Below, in pieces: positions 46,671-56,232 of a stretch of 59,584 bases of DNA (position 1 is its first letter; each line of letters begins with the position of its first letter). The translations under genes and the position numbers were made by a program. This DNA is from Comamonadaceae bacterium 2PF (GTDB lineage Bacteria; Pseudomonadota; Gammaproteobacteria; Burkholderiales; Burkholderiaceae_C), in assembly GCA_005502875.1 (NCBI GenBank), contig SCMV01000022.1, forward strand, positions 1-59,584. Direction: 5' to 3'. The notes under the pieces are model-generated. The model was not told the origin of the DNA. It ran no database searches and saw only the letters and a program-made list of their open reading frames with translations.

Positions 46671-49600
46671 TCAGCGCAGCTGGAACTGCACGCTGCTGCC
46701 ACCCGATTTTTCATCGACCTTGCCCTCGGCACCCACGCGAGAGGCCGTCAGCCTCACCCGCTCGGGGTCCAGCCGGTCGCTGAGGTAGGCCTTGACCTCG
46801 CTGGCGCGGTCGTCTGCCAGGGCCTTGAGCGTTGACGCGTCGATCACGGCGCTGGCTTTGAGCAAAGCCGTCATCTGCTCATCGGGCAGGCTCTGGGCCA
46901 TGCCGATGAGGTTGCGTGGCTTCTTGATGTCGGCGCTCTGGTAAGCGGCTTTCAGCCAGGTGCTGCGCTCGCCGGGCTCGACCACCACCTCGTCCACGTC
47001 CAGCCCCTTGGCCTTGGCTTTGGCTCGCCGCATGAGTTGCTGCACGTGGGCCTGGCGCAGTCCTTCGCGATCCAGGTCGGCATCCGCCCAGCCGGTGGCC
47101 TCGAGCTTGAGCGACGGTCGGTCCTTGAGCTTTTCGGCGAGCCTGTCCAGGCGCGCCCGGCCGGTCTCGTCGAGCTCTGCCAGCCCTGGCTGAAAGGGCA
47201 CGTTGCCCAGCTCGCCGCCCCCGTCACCCGCGAGCAGCGAGAACGGCGCGGTCACGGCCTTGGTCAGCAGGTTGACGATCACGCGCCAGACGATGCCGCC
47301 CACCGAGAACTGCGGGTCGTCGAGCGAGCCGGAGACGGGCAGGCTGACGTCGATCTCGCCGCGAGAATTCTTGAGCAAGGACACGGCCAGCAGCACCGGC
47401 AGCGAAGTGGCATCGGGGCTGTCGACGCGCTCGCCAAAGGTCAGCTGATCGAGGAAGACCTGGTTGTCGGCCTGCAGCTTGCCGCCATCGATGCGGTAGT
47501 GCACGTTCACCGACAGGGTGCCCTTCTCGATGGGGTAGCCGGCGTAGCGGGCCGAGTAAGGCGTCAGCCGCGTGAGCTCGATGCCTTTGGCCACGCCCTG
47601 GATGTCGGTCAACAGCCTGGGGCCCAGCGGGTGCAGCTGGCCGCTGATGCGCACGGGTGCGCTGTCGTCCAGCGTGGCATTGACCTCGACCTTGGCGGGC
47701 TCGGGCTGGGTCGATGAGACGGCGGAAATGTCGCCAGCCAGTCGCGTGAGGTGGGCCGAATAGTTGGGCTGGATGAAGGTGTCGGTGAAATCGACCTCGC
47801 CCTTTTCGAGGCGGATGCCTTGCCAACGCAGGCGGGGGGGCGTGGCGGCGACCTGGGCGGGCGGTGTCGATGCGGGGGCGGTGGCCGTCGGTGCACTTGC
47901 CCCGAGCGCAGGTGCGGGCGCAGGGGCAGGCGCCGCCTGGGCCACGGCGGTGGCCGGTTTGCCAGCCTGCTGAGGCGTGGTCACCGAGGTGCCCTCGGCG
48001 TCCCCCGCCTGCCGAACGATGCTGGCCAGGTTCAAGCTGCCATCGCGGTTGACGATGACGCGCCCGTAGAAGTCCTTCAGCGCGATGAACCCCAAGTCGG
48101 CGTCGATGGCGCCACCTCGCCAGGCCAGGTCGGCGCGATCGAGCGTGAAGCTGACCCAACGCAGCAGCAGCGCGTCGTTGACGCGGTCGCGCAGGCGCAG
48201 GTCCTGCAGGCCGAGCCGGCCCTGGTAGCGAACGTTGAGCGCATCGGCGCCCCGCTGGCGCACCGTGTCCACGTTCACGCGCCCCTGGGCCAGCGCGGCG
48301 GCACCGGCCAGGGTCACGTTGACATGAGGATCGAGGTAAGGCTGCAGCGCCCGCAGATCGAGCGCGGCCACGGACACCTGACCCTTGAGCTGCAAGGGAT
48401 CGGGCCGCACCTCACCCTGAAAGCCCAGCTGTCCCCGGCCCTGGGCGCGGGTGCGCAGGTCGACCTTGAGCACCTGATCGAGCCGCTGCGACACGCCCTG
48501 CACGCTGAGGTCGGTTTGCTGCAGCGCGAAGCGGGCCGCGGGCTGCACGCTGTGGTCGATGAAGCGCACGGCACACCCACGGCACTGCACCACGTCAACC
48601 GCGATGGCAGGTTGGGCGGCCTCGGGCGCTGCGGCGCGCGATGGCGCGGCCGCACGCTTGTCGGAGGGTGTCTGGGCGCTCAGGCCTGCCAGCACGCGCC
48701 CCTGGGCGTCGCGCGACATCGCGGCGTCCAGGGCATCGAGGGTGACGGCGCCCACCTTCAAGCGCTGCAGGCCGGTGGCCCCGGGGGTCAGGCCCACATC
48801 CGCTTCGATGCCATCCAGGCTCAACGATTGCCACCGAGCCTGGTCGGCGTCGGGGTGCGATGCAGGCGCGGCCCTGGACTGGGCTGAGCCTTTGGCAACG
48901 GGCGTTGCCCCCAGCAAGACATGCGCGCCTTGCACCGCCAACTTCGCGCCGTCGATGCGAAGCGCAGGCGGCTGGCCTGTGGCGGTGGGCCGTGCGTTGA
49001 GGCGCACGCGGGTGTTCAGGCTCAACAGGCCCTGGCTCACGGTCACTGGCAGCAAGCCGCTTTGCTGCGCCGGCGCCAGCCAGGGCGGCAGGCTCCACTG
49101 GTCGACCTGCAGCTCGAGCTCGGCGGTTTGTGCGGCGACCTGCACCTGTCCCTGGGCAGACACCTGGCCTTCGTGTTCGTCCCGCAGCGACAGCGTCCAC
49201 TTGGCAGCTTGCGCGCGCTCGCCGCCGTCCAGGCCCTGGACCTCGACGAGGCCCTGCGTCAGGCGCGGCCACGGGGCGGCCAAGGTCTGCACGTCGACGT
49301 CCCGCAGGCCGATGCGGACCTGGCCGACCGACCAGACCCAAGGTGCAGGTGCAGGTGCAGGTGCGGGTGCGGGTGCGGACAGGCTTTGCACAGGGGCGCT
49401 GTTCGCCTGCGGCGAGCGCTGGTTCGATGCCGTCGATGCCACCGCTGCAGCGCCGTCCACCGGGCGAAGTTTCACGCTCACGCCGTCGAGCACCACCTTG
49501 GCCAAGGTGGCCTGGCGGGCCAGTGGCTGCAGGTCGAGCCCTCCGAGCTCCAGTTGCTGCCAGCCGGCGTCCAGTGCCCCTGCGCCGGGCACCGAAGGCA

Positions 49601-50510
49601 GCGACACATCGAGCGCCTTCACACCCAGTCGGCCCTGCACCGCCAGCACCGGTTGAGCCGGCGCAGGCCGCTGCTCGAAGACCACCTTCAGGTCGGTGTC
49701 GAGCCGGCCGCCTCGCGCCTGCGGGCGCCAGGGCTCGGGCAACAAGGGCCGCGCGGCCTCCAGCCAATGGGCCAGGTCCACGTCCTGCCAGCGCACGTCC
49801 ACTTCGCTGCGCAAACCGGCGTGAAAGGGCAGCGTGCGACCGGCCACGCGCAAGGCGCTGCCGTCAATGCGTGCCTCCAGCAGCGGCTGCACCGACACAT
49901 CCACGTGGCTGGGCAGGCTGCTGAGGAAGGGCACCTCCAGGCGGATGCGGTCGACCAGGTGAGACTGATCGAGCACGCGGTCGGCATAGCGCACCACCCC
50001 GTCACGCAGGCGGATGTTGAAGACGGCGAAACGCGCCGGCCCGGTGTCGGCCTGTGGCTCGGGCGAGGGCTGGCTCAGCTTGTCGAGCAAGGGCGAGAAG
50101 TTGAAGCGGTCGGCGCTCAGGCGCTCGACATCGAGTTCGGGGGCCTGCAGATCGACCCGCTTGATGACCGGCGCGAAGCGCCACAGCGACTCCAGCGACA
50201 CCCCGACGTCGGCCTGCTTGAGCTTGAACCAGGGCCGCTCGGTGGGGCCCACCGCGAGGTCGGAGGCGGTGACTTCCAGGCGCCAGGGCGCGATGGCCAG
50301 GGCGCCCAGCCTCACCGGTGTGCCCAGGGCCTCGGTCGCGGCGGTTTCCACGCGCGGGCGCAGCCAGCCGGGCAGCCAGTGCCCCACCAGGCCTGTCCAG
50401 GTGAGCGCCACCAGCGCCACCCCCACGACCACACGGGTGAGGCTGCGCAGGCGGCTGCGTGGGGCGGGGGGCGTCGTGGTGTGGGAGTCGGCGTCAGACA
50501 TGGCTGGCAT
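46671..50510 (-). CDS. Large AsmA-like DUF748 protein
   Basis: 1279 aa. A single N-terminal membrane segment (about residues 25-48) is followed by a long beta-rich periplasmic body with the DUF748/AsmA look: LGALAIAPWRLEVTASDLAVG, AFNIRLRDGVVRYADRVL, then a C-terminal segment of about 130 aa (VPFQPGLAELDETGR). AsmA-like proteins are thought to bridge the inner and outer membranes and move phospholipids; DUF748 function is not fixed. Low-complexity Ala/Pro stretches lie at 49342-49377 and 47860-47945. The ATG at 50510 (MPAMSD) or 50501 can be used. The end of mocA is 2 bp upstream, so it belongs to the ior-mocA series. Confidence 0.85.
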   Translation of the reverse strand: MPAMSDADSHTTTPPAPRSRLRSLTRVVVGVALVALTWTGLVGHWLPGWLRPRVETAATEALGTPVRLGALAIAPWRLEVTASDLAVGPTERPWFKLKQADVGVSLESLWRFAPVIKRVDLQAPELDVERLSADRFNFSPLLDKLSQPSPEPQADTGPARFAVFNIRLRDGVVRYADRVLDQSHLVDRIRLEVPFLSSLPSHVDVSVQPLLEARIDGSALRVAGRTLPFHAGLRSEVDVRWQDVDLAHWLEAARPLLPEPWRPQARGGRLDTDLKVVFEQRPAPAQPVLAVQGRLGVKALDVSLPSVPGAGALDAGWQQLELGGLDLQPLARQATLAKVVLDGVSVKLRPVDGAAAVASTASNQRSPQANSAPVQSLSAPAPAPAPAPAPWVWSVGQVRIGLRDVDVQTLAAPWPRLTQGLVEVQGLDGGERAQAAKWTLSLRDEHEGQVSAQGQVQVAAQTAELELQVDQWSLPPWLAPAQQSGLLPVTVSQGLLSLNTRVRLNARPTATGQPPALRIDGAKLAVQGAHVLLGATPVAKGSAQSRAAPASHPDADQARWQSLSLDGIEADVGLTPGATGLQRLKVGAVTLDALDAAMSRDAQGRVLAGLSAQTPSDKRAAAPSRAAAPEAAQPAIAVDVVQCRGCAVRFIDHSVQPAARFALQQTDLSVQGVSQRLDQVLKVDLRTRAQGRGQLGFQGEVRPDPLQLKGQVSVAALDLRALQPYLDPHVNVTLAGAAALAQGRVNVDTVRQRGADALNVRYQGRLGLQDLRLRDRVNDALLLRWVSFTLDRADLAWRGGAIDADLGFIALKDFYGRVIVNRDGSLNLASIVRQAGDAEGTSVTTPQQAGKPATAVAQAAPAPAPAPALGASAPTATAPASTPPAQVAATPPRLRWQGIRLEKGEVDFTDTFIQPNYSAHLTRLAGDISAVSSTQPEPAKVEVNATLDDSAPVRISGQLHPLGPRLLTDIQGVAKGIELTRLTPYSARYAGYPIEKGTLSVNVHYRIDGGKLQADNQVFLDQLTFGERVDSPDATSLPVLLAVSLLKNSRGEIDVSLPVSGSLDDPQFSVGGIVWRVIVNLLTKAVTAPFSLLAGDGGGELGNVPFQPGLAELDETGRARLDRLAEKLKDRPSLKLEATGWADADLDREGLRQAHVQQLMRRAKAKAKGLDVDEVVVEPGERSTWLKAAYQSADIKKPRNLIGMAQSLPDEQMTALLKASAVIDASTLKALADDRASEVKAYLSDRLDPERVRLTASRVGAEGKVDEKSGGSSVQFQLR
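49342..49377 (-). repeat. Hexanucleotide tandem repeat in the DUF748 gene
   Basis: Six copies of GGTGCA/GGTGCG on the plus strand, encoding an (Ala-Pro)n linker on the minus strand. Gain or loss of units keeps the frame. Confidence 0.85.
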
Positions 50511-50511
50511 G

Positions 50512-51159
50512 TTAGCCGCCCAGGTCGCCAGGTGTGTCGATGTCGATGAGGATGCCGGCGTCGGGCACGTCGACCCGCGTCGCCAGGGACCAGTCCAGCC
50601 GCTGGCGCGCGCCCTCGTCGCCCGAGAGGTCGAGCAAAGCAGGCCAGCTCACGCGGGGCAGCAGGCGCGGGTGCCCGGGTCGGCCTGCATGCCAGGGCCG
50701 GGCGGGGCGGCCTTCGCGCAGGAAGGCCTCGATCAAGGCGCGCACGGTGCCGGGCTGAACGGCGGGCATGTCGGCCAGCGCAACGAGGGCGGCGTCGAAA
50801 CGGTTGCCGAGATGGCTGACACCGATGTCGGCACCCGGGCCCGCTGGCTCCTCGGCCACGAGCGCACGCAGCCCAGCGGCCAAGGTGTGGCCCATGCCCT
50901 GGTCGGCATCGGGGACCGACTGCCACGTGACCCCCATCTGCGCGCACAAAGCCTGACCCCAGGCATCGTCGGGCCGCAACAGGGCTCGCACCTCACCGCA
51001 GGCCGCCAGCTGGGTCTGCAGCACGGCTTGCAGCAGGCTGCGGCCATCGGGCAGGCAAGCCTGGCGCTTGTCGGAGCCAAAGCGGCGAGCGCGGCCAGCG
51101 GCCAGCACCAGGGCCACGACCCGAGGGCTGCCAGGCGATGCGGTGTGCGCCACCGCCAC
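50512..51159 (-). CDS. mocA: Molybdenum cofactor cytidylyltransferase-like protein
   Basis: The 215-aa protein has the MobA/MocA N-terminal signature (VVALVLAAGRARRFGSDKR) and the metal-binding ALADMPAVQPGT. MocA adds CMP to molybdopterin to give the cytosine-dinucleotide cofactor that xanthine-oxidase-family enzymes use. The gene follows iorB by 3 bp, which fits this function well, since iorB encodes such an enzyme. MobA (guanylyltransferase) is the alternative, but context favours the cytidylyl form. Confidence 0.85.
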   Translation of the reverse strand: MAVAHTASPGSPRVVALVLAAGRARRFGSDKRQACLPDGRSLLQAVLQTQLAACGEVRALLRPDDAWGQALCAQMGVTWQSVPDADQGMGHTLAAGLRALVAEEPAGPGADIGVSHLGNRFDAALVALADMPAVQPGTVRALIEAFLREGRPARPWHAGRPGHPRLLPRVSWPALLDLSGDEGARQRLDWSLATRVDVPDAGILIDIDTPGDLGG

Positions 51160-51162
51160 GGC

Positions 51163-53556
51163 TCAGGACACCGCCGTGGCGCCGGCCTTGGGTTTCGGGC
51201 GCAAGGGCAGGCTGCGCAGGCGCTCGCCCGTCAGGGCAAACAGCGCGTTGGCCAGGGCGGGTGCCAAGGGCGGCACGCCAGGCTCGCCCACGCCCCCGGG
51301 CAGGTGGGCGCTGGGCATCAGGTGCACGTCCATTTTCGGCGTGCGAGCCAACGTCAGCAGCGGCTGGTCAGGCAGGCTGCTTTGCTGGACACGCCCCTGT
51401 GCCACGGTGATTTCGCCAAACAAGGCGGCCGTCAGCGCGAACACGATGCTGCCCTGCATCTGCGCGACCACGGTGTCCGGATGCACCACCACACCGCAGT
51501 CGATCACGCAGGTGACGCGGTGCACGCGCACCTCGCCGCCTTCCAGCGACGCCTCGACCACCTGCGCACAGATGGAGCCGAAGCTGCCTTGCAAGGCCAC
51601 GCCCCGCGCATGCCCGGCGGGCAAAGGCGTGCCCCATCCCGAGCGACGCGCGACCTCGTCGAGCACCGCGCGGTGGCGGGGCTGCGAGCCCAGGCGCGCG
51701 AGCCGCCAGGCCACCGGGTCGGCGCCCTCGGCATGGGCCAGCTCGTCGGCAAAGCACTCGGTGAAAAAGGCGTTGTACGAGTGCCCCACGCTGCGCCAGA
51801 AACCCACGGGCACCGGCGATTCGAGCTGCAGCTGCTGCACCTTCATGTGCTCGATGGCGTAGGGCACATCGAAGGCGCCCTCGATCTGGCTTTTGTCGGG
51901 CAACTTGCTCGACGCCCAAGGCAGCAAGCGCACCGTGGCCATGTTGGTGGGCGGCTGGGCGGCCACGCGGTTGTGCCAGGCGATGACGCGGCCCTGCTCG
52001 TCGAGCGCAGCGCGGAAGTCGGCCCAGGCGGCCGGCCGGTAGAAGTCGTGCTGGGTGTCTTCTTCGCGTGTCCAGACCATCTTGACGGGCTTGCCTTGCG
52101 TCTGCATGGCCAGGCGCACGGCTTGCTCGACCATGTCGACCTCCAGCCGTCGACCGAAGCCGCCACCCACCAGCGGCAGGTGCAAGGTGACCTGCTCAGT
52201 GTCGACACCGGCCACCTGCGCCGCACGCCAACGCGCCAGCGATGCCACCTGGGTCGAGACCCAGAGCTCGACGCGGCCCTCGTGCACGCGGGCCGTGCAG
52301 TTGATGGGCTCGAGCGCGGCGTGGGCCAGGTGCGGTGCGTGATAGCGGGCCTCGAGCACGCGGGGGCCTGAGACCTTTGTTGCAGCGCCTTCCTCCGCGC
52401 GCACCGCCCCACCCTTGCGCGCCTGCTCGATTCGCCCTTCGGCGTCACCGCGCATCACGTAAGGCATGCCAAAGCCCTCGCGCAGGGCTTCGTCGGCCGC
52501 GCGGGCCAGGTCCTGCGAGGTGTAGGCATCGTGCGGCGTGGCCGTCCACTGCACCTTCACGAGCTCACGCGCCTGCTTCGCTCGCCACCAGCTGTCGGCG
52601 ATCACGGCCACCGCGTGCGGGATGCGCAGCACCTGCAGGACGCCGCGCTGCTTGAGCGCTTCGCTGCCATCGAACGACGCGACATCGGCGCCGAAGACCG
52701 GCGCCTGGATCAGCGAAGCGCAGACCATGCCGGGCACGCGCACGTCGATGCCGAACACCGCCGAGCCGTTGACCTTCGCAGGGATGTCCTGGCGCGGCGC
52801 GGCGCGACCGATCAGGCGGAACTGCTTGGGGTCTTTCAGGCGCACGTGTTCGGGCGGGGCGAGCTTGGCGGCGTCTGCCGCGAGTTCGCCATAGCCCAGC
52901 TTGCGCTGGCCATCGGGGTGGATGACGCGACCCGCCTCGGTGCGGCAGGCGCTGGCCTCGACCTGCCAGCGCTGGGCCGCCACCTGCACGAGCATGGCGC
53001 GTGCGGTGGCACCGGCCACGCGCAGCGGGCCCCAGGCGTCGCGGATGCTGCTGGAGCCACCGGTGGCCTGCAGCGACAGCACGCTGCCCAGGCGCTCCAG
53101 CGCGGCCGAACCGGCACGCACCAACCAACCCTCTTCTTCGACACCGAAGGGCAAGGCGTTGAGCATCATGGCCTGGTTGGCATAGATGCGATCAACCGGC
53201 GCAGGCTCGGCGCGCACGTCATCCCAGTCGGCGTCGAGTTCTTCGGCCAGCAGCAAGGGCAAAGCGGTGAACACGCCCTGCCCCATCTCGGCTCGGGGCA
53301 CGGCCACGGTCACCGTGCCGTCGGTGGCGATGCGCACCCAGCCGTTGAGGGACACGTGGCCTTCGCGAACGGGCAGCACGTCGGGGCTGCCCAGGCGGTC
53401 TTCGGGCGTGGGGGCGCTGCAGCCGACCAGCAAGCCGCCGCCCAACGCGGCACCGGCGAGCAAAAAGCGGCGGCGGCTCGGGTTCACACCCGCATCCGAC
53501 GCGGGCGTGGCCGAGGCAACCGACTTCAAGTGTCCAGTTTTGAGGTGCGGGCTCAT
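51163..53556 (-). CDS. iorB: Isoquinoline 1-oxidoreductase-like molybdenum hydroxylase, large subunit
   Basis: 797 aa. A twin-arginine signal ([15 protein letters not shown]) runs into a lipobox-like LLVGC, so this is likely a Tat-exported lipoprotein. The body has the xanthine-oxidase-family Mo-binding regions, including [17 protein letters not shown] and [13 protein letters not shown]. The start at 53556 overlaps the iorA stop (ATGA). IorAB-type enzymes hydroxylate N-heteroaromatics or oxidise aldehydes; substrate is unknown. Electrons probably pass via IorA to a membrane cytochrome encoded elsewhere. Confidence 0.88.
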   Translation of the reverse strand: MSPHLKTGHLKSVASATPASDAGVNPSRRRFLLAGAALGGGLLVGCSAPTPEDRLGSPDVLPVREGHVSLNGWVRIATDGTVTVAVPRAEMGQGVFTALPLLLAEELDADWDDVRAEPAPVDRIYANQAMMLNALPFGVEEEGWLVRAGSAALERLGSVLSLQATGGSSSIRDAWGPLRVAGATARAMLVQVAAQRWQVEASACRTEAGRVIHPDGQRKLGYGELAADAAKLAPPEHVRLKDPKQFRLIGRAAPRQDIPAKVNGSAVFGIDVRVPGMVCASLIQAPVFGADVASFDGSEALKQRGVLQVLRIPHAVAVIADSWWRAKQARELVKVQWTATPHDAYTSQDLARAADEALREGFGMPYVMRGDAEGRIEQARKGGAVRAEEGAATKVSGPRVLEARYHAPHLAHAALEPINCTARVHEGRVELWVSTQVASLARWRAAQVAGVDTEQVTLHLPLVGGGFGRRLEVDMVEQAVRLAMQTQGKPVKMVWTREEDTQHDFYRPAAWADFRAALDEQGRVIAWHNRVAAQPPTNMATVRLLPWASSKLPDKSQIEGAFDVPYAIEHMKVQQLQLESPVPVGFWRSVGHSYNAFFTECFADELAHAEGADPVAWRLARLGSQPRHRAVLDEVARRSGWGTPLPAGHARGVALQGSFGSICAQVVEASLEGGEVRVHRVTCVIDCGVVVHPDTVVAQMQGSIVFALTAALFGEITVAQGRVQQSSLPDQPLLTLARTPKMDVHLMPSAHLPGGVGEPGVPPLAPALANALFALTGERLRSLPLRPKPKAGATAVS

Positions 53557-54026
53557 GCGACCTCCGTCTTCGGCGGCGCGGGTGTCTCGGCCGCGGTGTG
53601 GATGGCGGCGCGAACGCGCACGTAGGTGCCGCATCGGCACAGGTTGGTCATGGCCGCGTCGATGTCGGCGTCGGATGGGTGCGGGTTCTGGCGCAGCAGC
53701 GAGGCCGCGGCCATCAGCATGCCGCTTTGGCAGTAACCGCACTGAGGCACCTGGTGCTGGACCCAGGCGGCCTGCAGGCGCGCGAGCACCGCGTCGCCTT
53801 CGGCCTCGATGGTCTGCACCGACTGACCGGCCACCGCCACCACCGGCATCACGCACGAGCGGATGGCCGAGCCCTCAAGGTGCACCGTGCAGGCGCCGCA
53901 AGCGCCCACACCGCAGCCGAACTTGGTGCCGGTGTGGCCGAGTTCATCGCGCAGCACCCACAGCAGGGGCATGTCGGGTTCGACGTCGGCCTGCACAGGG
54001 CGGCCATTGAGCTGGAACTGGATCAT
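53553..54026 (-). CDS. iorA: Isoquinoline 1-oxidoreductase-like iron-sulfur small subunit
   Basis: 157 aa, with two [2Fe-2S] clusters: the plant-type site [16 protein letters not shown] plus a later Cys (IRSC), and the second site CGYCQSGM ... LCRCGTY. This is the small subunit of xanthine-oxidase-family hydroxylases. The ATG at 54026 is set by homology. It has no signal peptide of its own and would be carried out by the Tat signal of IorB. It is the first gene of iorA-iorB-mocA-DUF748 and is divergent from a TetR gene. Confidence 0.9.
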   Translation of the reverse strand: MIQFQLNGRPVQADVEPDMPLLWVLRDELGHTGTKFGCGVGACGACTVHLEGSAIRSCVMPVVAVAGQSVQTIEAEGDAVLARLQAAWVQHQVPQCGYCQSGMLMAAASLLRQNPHPSDADIDAAMTNLCRCGTYVRVRAAIHTAAETPAPPKTEVA

Positions 54027-54082
54027 GGTGGACAGCGTACACTTTGCAGAACGCATCCGTCAACCCGGGTACATTCGCCCGC
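54027..54082. promoter_or_regulatory. Short intergenic region between iorA and the TetR gene
   Basis: Only 56 bp separate the divergent starts. It contains GCGT...ACGC (about 54034-54054) and ACG-CATC-CGT as candidate dyads, and TTGCAG followed by TACATT that could be a weak promoter towards the TetR gene. No strong palindrome stands out, so the operator is a guess. Confidence 0.3.
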
Positions 54083-54673
54083 ATGTCTTACCCCCGCAAA
54101 CTCAGCCAAGACGCCATCCTGGAGGTGGCGTTGGGCGTGCTCGAACGAGATGGCTTGCAAGCCTTGTCGATGCGCGCCGTGGCCGCCGAGTTGCAAGTGG
54201 CGCCCAACGCGCTGTACCGCTACTACCCCGGCAAGGCCGAGCTGGTGGCGGCCGTGGCCGAAGCCGGCAGCGGCATCTTGCTGAGCGCCCTGCGTCAAGC
54301 CAGCGCAGGCCAGCCCCCGCTGCTCGCGCTGCGCGCGCTGGCCCGCGCCTACCTCGACTTCGCCCGCTCGAGGCCTGCGCTCTACCAGGTCAAGATGGCC
54401 GAGGTGCGCTGCGGCGAACACGCATCGCCCAGCCACGACGCCATCTGGGCTTTCGTGCTGGAGCTGTCGGCCGCCCTGCCCCTGGCCCATGACCCGCAGG
54501 ACGTCGGCATGGCCCTGTGGGCTGGCCTGCATGGCCTGGTGGAACTCGACCGGCTCAAGCTGCTCGATGGCCGATACCCCGGGCACACCCTGGACGTGAT
54601 GCTGGACCTGACGGTGGCCGGATTGGTGGCGGGGATGGCGGCCGCTCAAGCGCCCACAGGCGCTCAGCCCTGA
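54083..54673 (+). CDS. TetR-family transcriptional regulator
   Basis: 196 aa with a TetR helix-turn-helix in the first 60 residues (SQDAILEVALGVLERDG, then MRAVAAELQVAPNALYRYY) and a helical ligand-binding domain. The ATG at 54083 is preferred over 54044 because the homology starts there. It is divergent from iorA with a 56-bp gap, so it probably represses the ior operon and itself in response to the enzyme's substrate. Its 3' end overlaps the convergent next gene by 10 bp. Confidence 0.9.
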   Translation: MSYPRKLSQDAILEVALGVLERDGLQALSMRAVAAELQVAPNALYRYYPGKAELVAAVAEAGSGILLSALRQASAGQPPLLALRALARAYLDFARSRPALYQVKMAEVRCGEHASPSHDAIWAFVLELSAALPLAHDPQDVGMALWAGLHGLVELDRLKLLDGRYPGHTLDVMLDLTVAGLVAGMAAAQAPTGAQP

Positions 54674-56232
54674 GCCTGATCCGAGTTGAAAGGCGGCAGC
54701 CCCAGCAAGCACCACAAGGGCAGCCAAGAAGCAGGGGCCTCCCAATGCGTCAAGGGCAAGGTCGTGCTCACGTGCATGAGGCGCGCCTGCTCGGACTCAT
54801 CAAAGGGCTCAAGGGTGTGCGCGAGCTGGTGCATGAGCACCCGGCCATCGGCCTCCGATGCATCGCCCTGACGGGCAGCCAGGCGAGCCAGCATCACTTC
54901 GACGGGGGCCTCGCATTGCACCCAGGCCCATGGCACCTGCAGGCGCTCGGCCAATTCCTGCACACGCCGGCGCTGGTCGGCCCGCAGGAAGGTGGCGTCC
55001 AGCACCACGCGCTGACCGGCCCTCAACAGGCCTTCGGCGCGGTCAAACAGGGTATCGTAGACCTCGTCTCGCGCATGCGGGGCGTAATCGGCAGGCTCGC
55101 CAGGTCGCGCCAGGCGGTGGCGCTCGACATCGGAGCGCAAACGGATCGCGCCCAGCCAGGCCAGCAAGCGCTGCGAGATCGCCGATTTGCCGCTGCCCGA
55201 GACGCCCTGCATGGCCACCAGCACCGGCTGACGCGGCGCCAGCAGCCGAAGTGCCCCCGACAGGTAGCGCTCGGCCCAGGCATCGGCTTGCGGATCGCCC
55301 TTGAGCCGCTCGACCTTGAATCGCACCAGCGCCCGCCAGGCCATGGCCGAGGCCAGCAGCGGCATGCCAGCGTGGTCGCCGGTGGCGTCCAGGTAGCGCG
55401 ACAAGGCCCGCCACGCGAGTTGTGGCTGCCCACGCACCAGCAGGTCCATCATCAGGAAGGCCAGGTCGTTCATCACGTCCAGCGTGCGCAGGGGCTCGCA
55501 GAAGTCGATGGCATCGAACACCGTGACGCGGCCTTCGAACACGCAGACGTTGCCCAGGTGCAGGTCACCGTGGCACTCTCGCACGAAGCCATCGGTGCGA
55601 CGTTGGCGCAGCAAGGCGTCAAGCGCCTGCTCGCGTCGCGCGATGTCGTGCAGCACGCTGTCCACGCGGTCCCATTGCTCGGGGCTCGCGCACACCGATC
55701 GCCAGGTCTCGGGTGTCTCGTGGGTCGCGCGGCGCAAATCGTCCGGCAGGCCACCATGCGTGACGTGCCTGGCCTGCGCGTGCATGGCCACGACCTGGTC
55801 GATGAGCTGGTCGATGCAGCCTTCGGCCACACCCGCATCCAGGCCCTGACCGGGCAACAGCAGGTGGTCGAGCGTGGCCGCCGGATCGAAGCGGCGCATG
55901 TGCACGGCGTGGTCCACGGCCTGGCGGTCGTCGGGCAGCACCCACTGGCCGCTGGCGTCGATGCCGCGCACCCCCAGGTACAGCGAAGGCGCCGTGCGCC
56001 GGTTGAGCCGCACCTCGGTTTCGCAGGCCTGTCGGCGCGCCTCACGTCCGCGCTGATCGACGAACCCCAGGTCCACCGCCTTCTTGACCTTGAAGGCCTC
56101 GGTGGGCGTGACCAGCACCCAGCTCAGGTGCGTCTCGATGCGCGCCACGCCGTGGCCATGGGCCTGCTCCAGCAGCCGCTCATGCAGGCGATCAACGAGT
56201 CGACGCTGGGCGTCCGGCACGGTCACGCTCAC
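54664..56232 (-). CDS. Fusion of aminoglycoside-phosphotransferase fold and P-loop kinase
   Basis: About 522 aa. The N-terminal half resembles aminoglycoside/choline kinases (Brenner loop HGDLHLGN, then FDAIDFCEPLRTLDV for the metal Asp). The C-terminal 180 residues hold a zeta-toxin/gluconokinase-type P-loop (GVSGSGKSAISQRLL). Such two-domain proteins are common in proteobacteria; the substrate is unknown. The start is taken as the GTG at 56232, which overlaps the stop of the preceding gene (GTGA); upstream codons look non-coding. It is coupled to the sterol-desaturase-like gene. Confidence 0.82.
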   Translation of the reverse strand: MSVTVPDAQRRLVDRLHERLLEQAHGHGVARIETHLSWVLVTPTEAFKVKKAVDLGFVDQRGREARRQACETEVRLNRRTAPSLYLGVRGIDASGQWVLPDDRQAVDHAVHMRRFDPAATLDHLLLPGQGLDAGVAEGCIDQLIDQVVAMHAQARHVTHGGLPDDLRRATHETPETWRSVCASPEQWDRVDSVLHDIARREQALDALLRQRRTDGFVRECHGDLHLGNVCVFEGRVTVFDAIDFCEPLRTLDVMNDLAFLMMDLLVRGQPQLAWRALSRYLDATGDHAGMPLLASAMAWRALVRFKVERLKGDPQADAWAERYLSGALRLLAPRQPVLVAMQGVSGSGKSAISQRLLAWLGAIRLRSDVERHRLARPGEPADYAPHARDEVYDTLFDRAEGLLRAGQRVVLDATFLRADQRRRVQELAERLQVPWAWVQCEAPVEVMLARLAARQGDASEADGRVLMHQLAHTLEPFDESEQARLMHVSTTLPLTHWEAPASWLPLWCLLGLPPFNSDQAQG

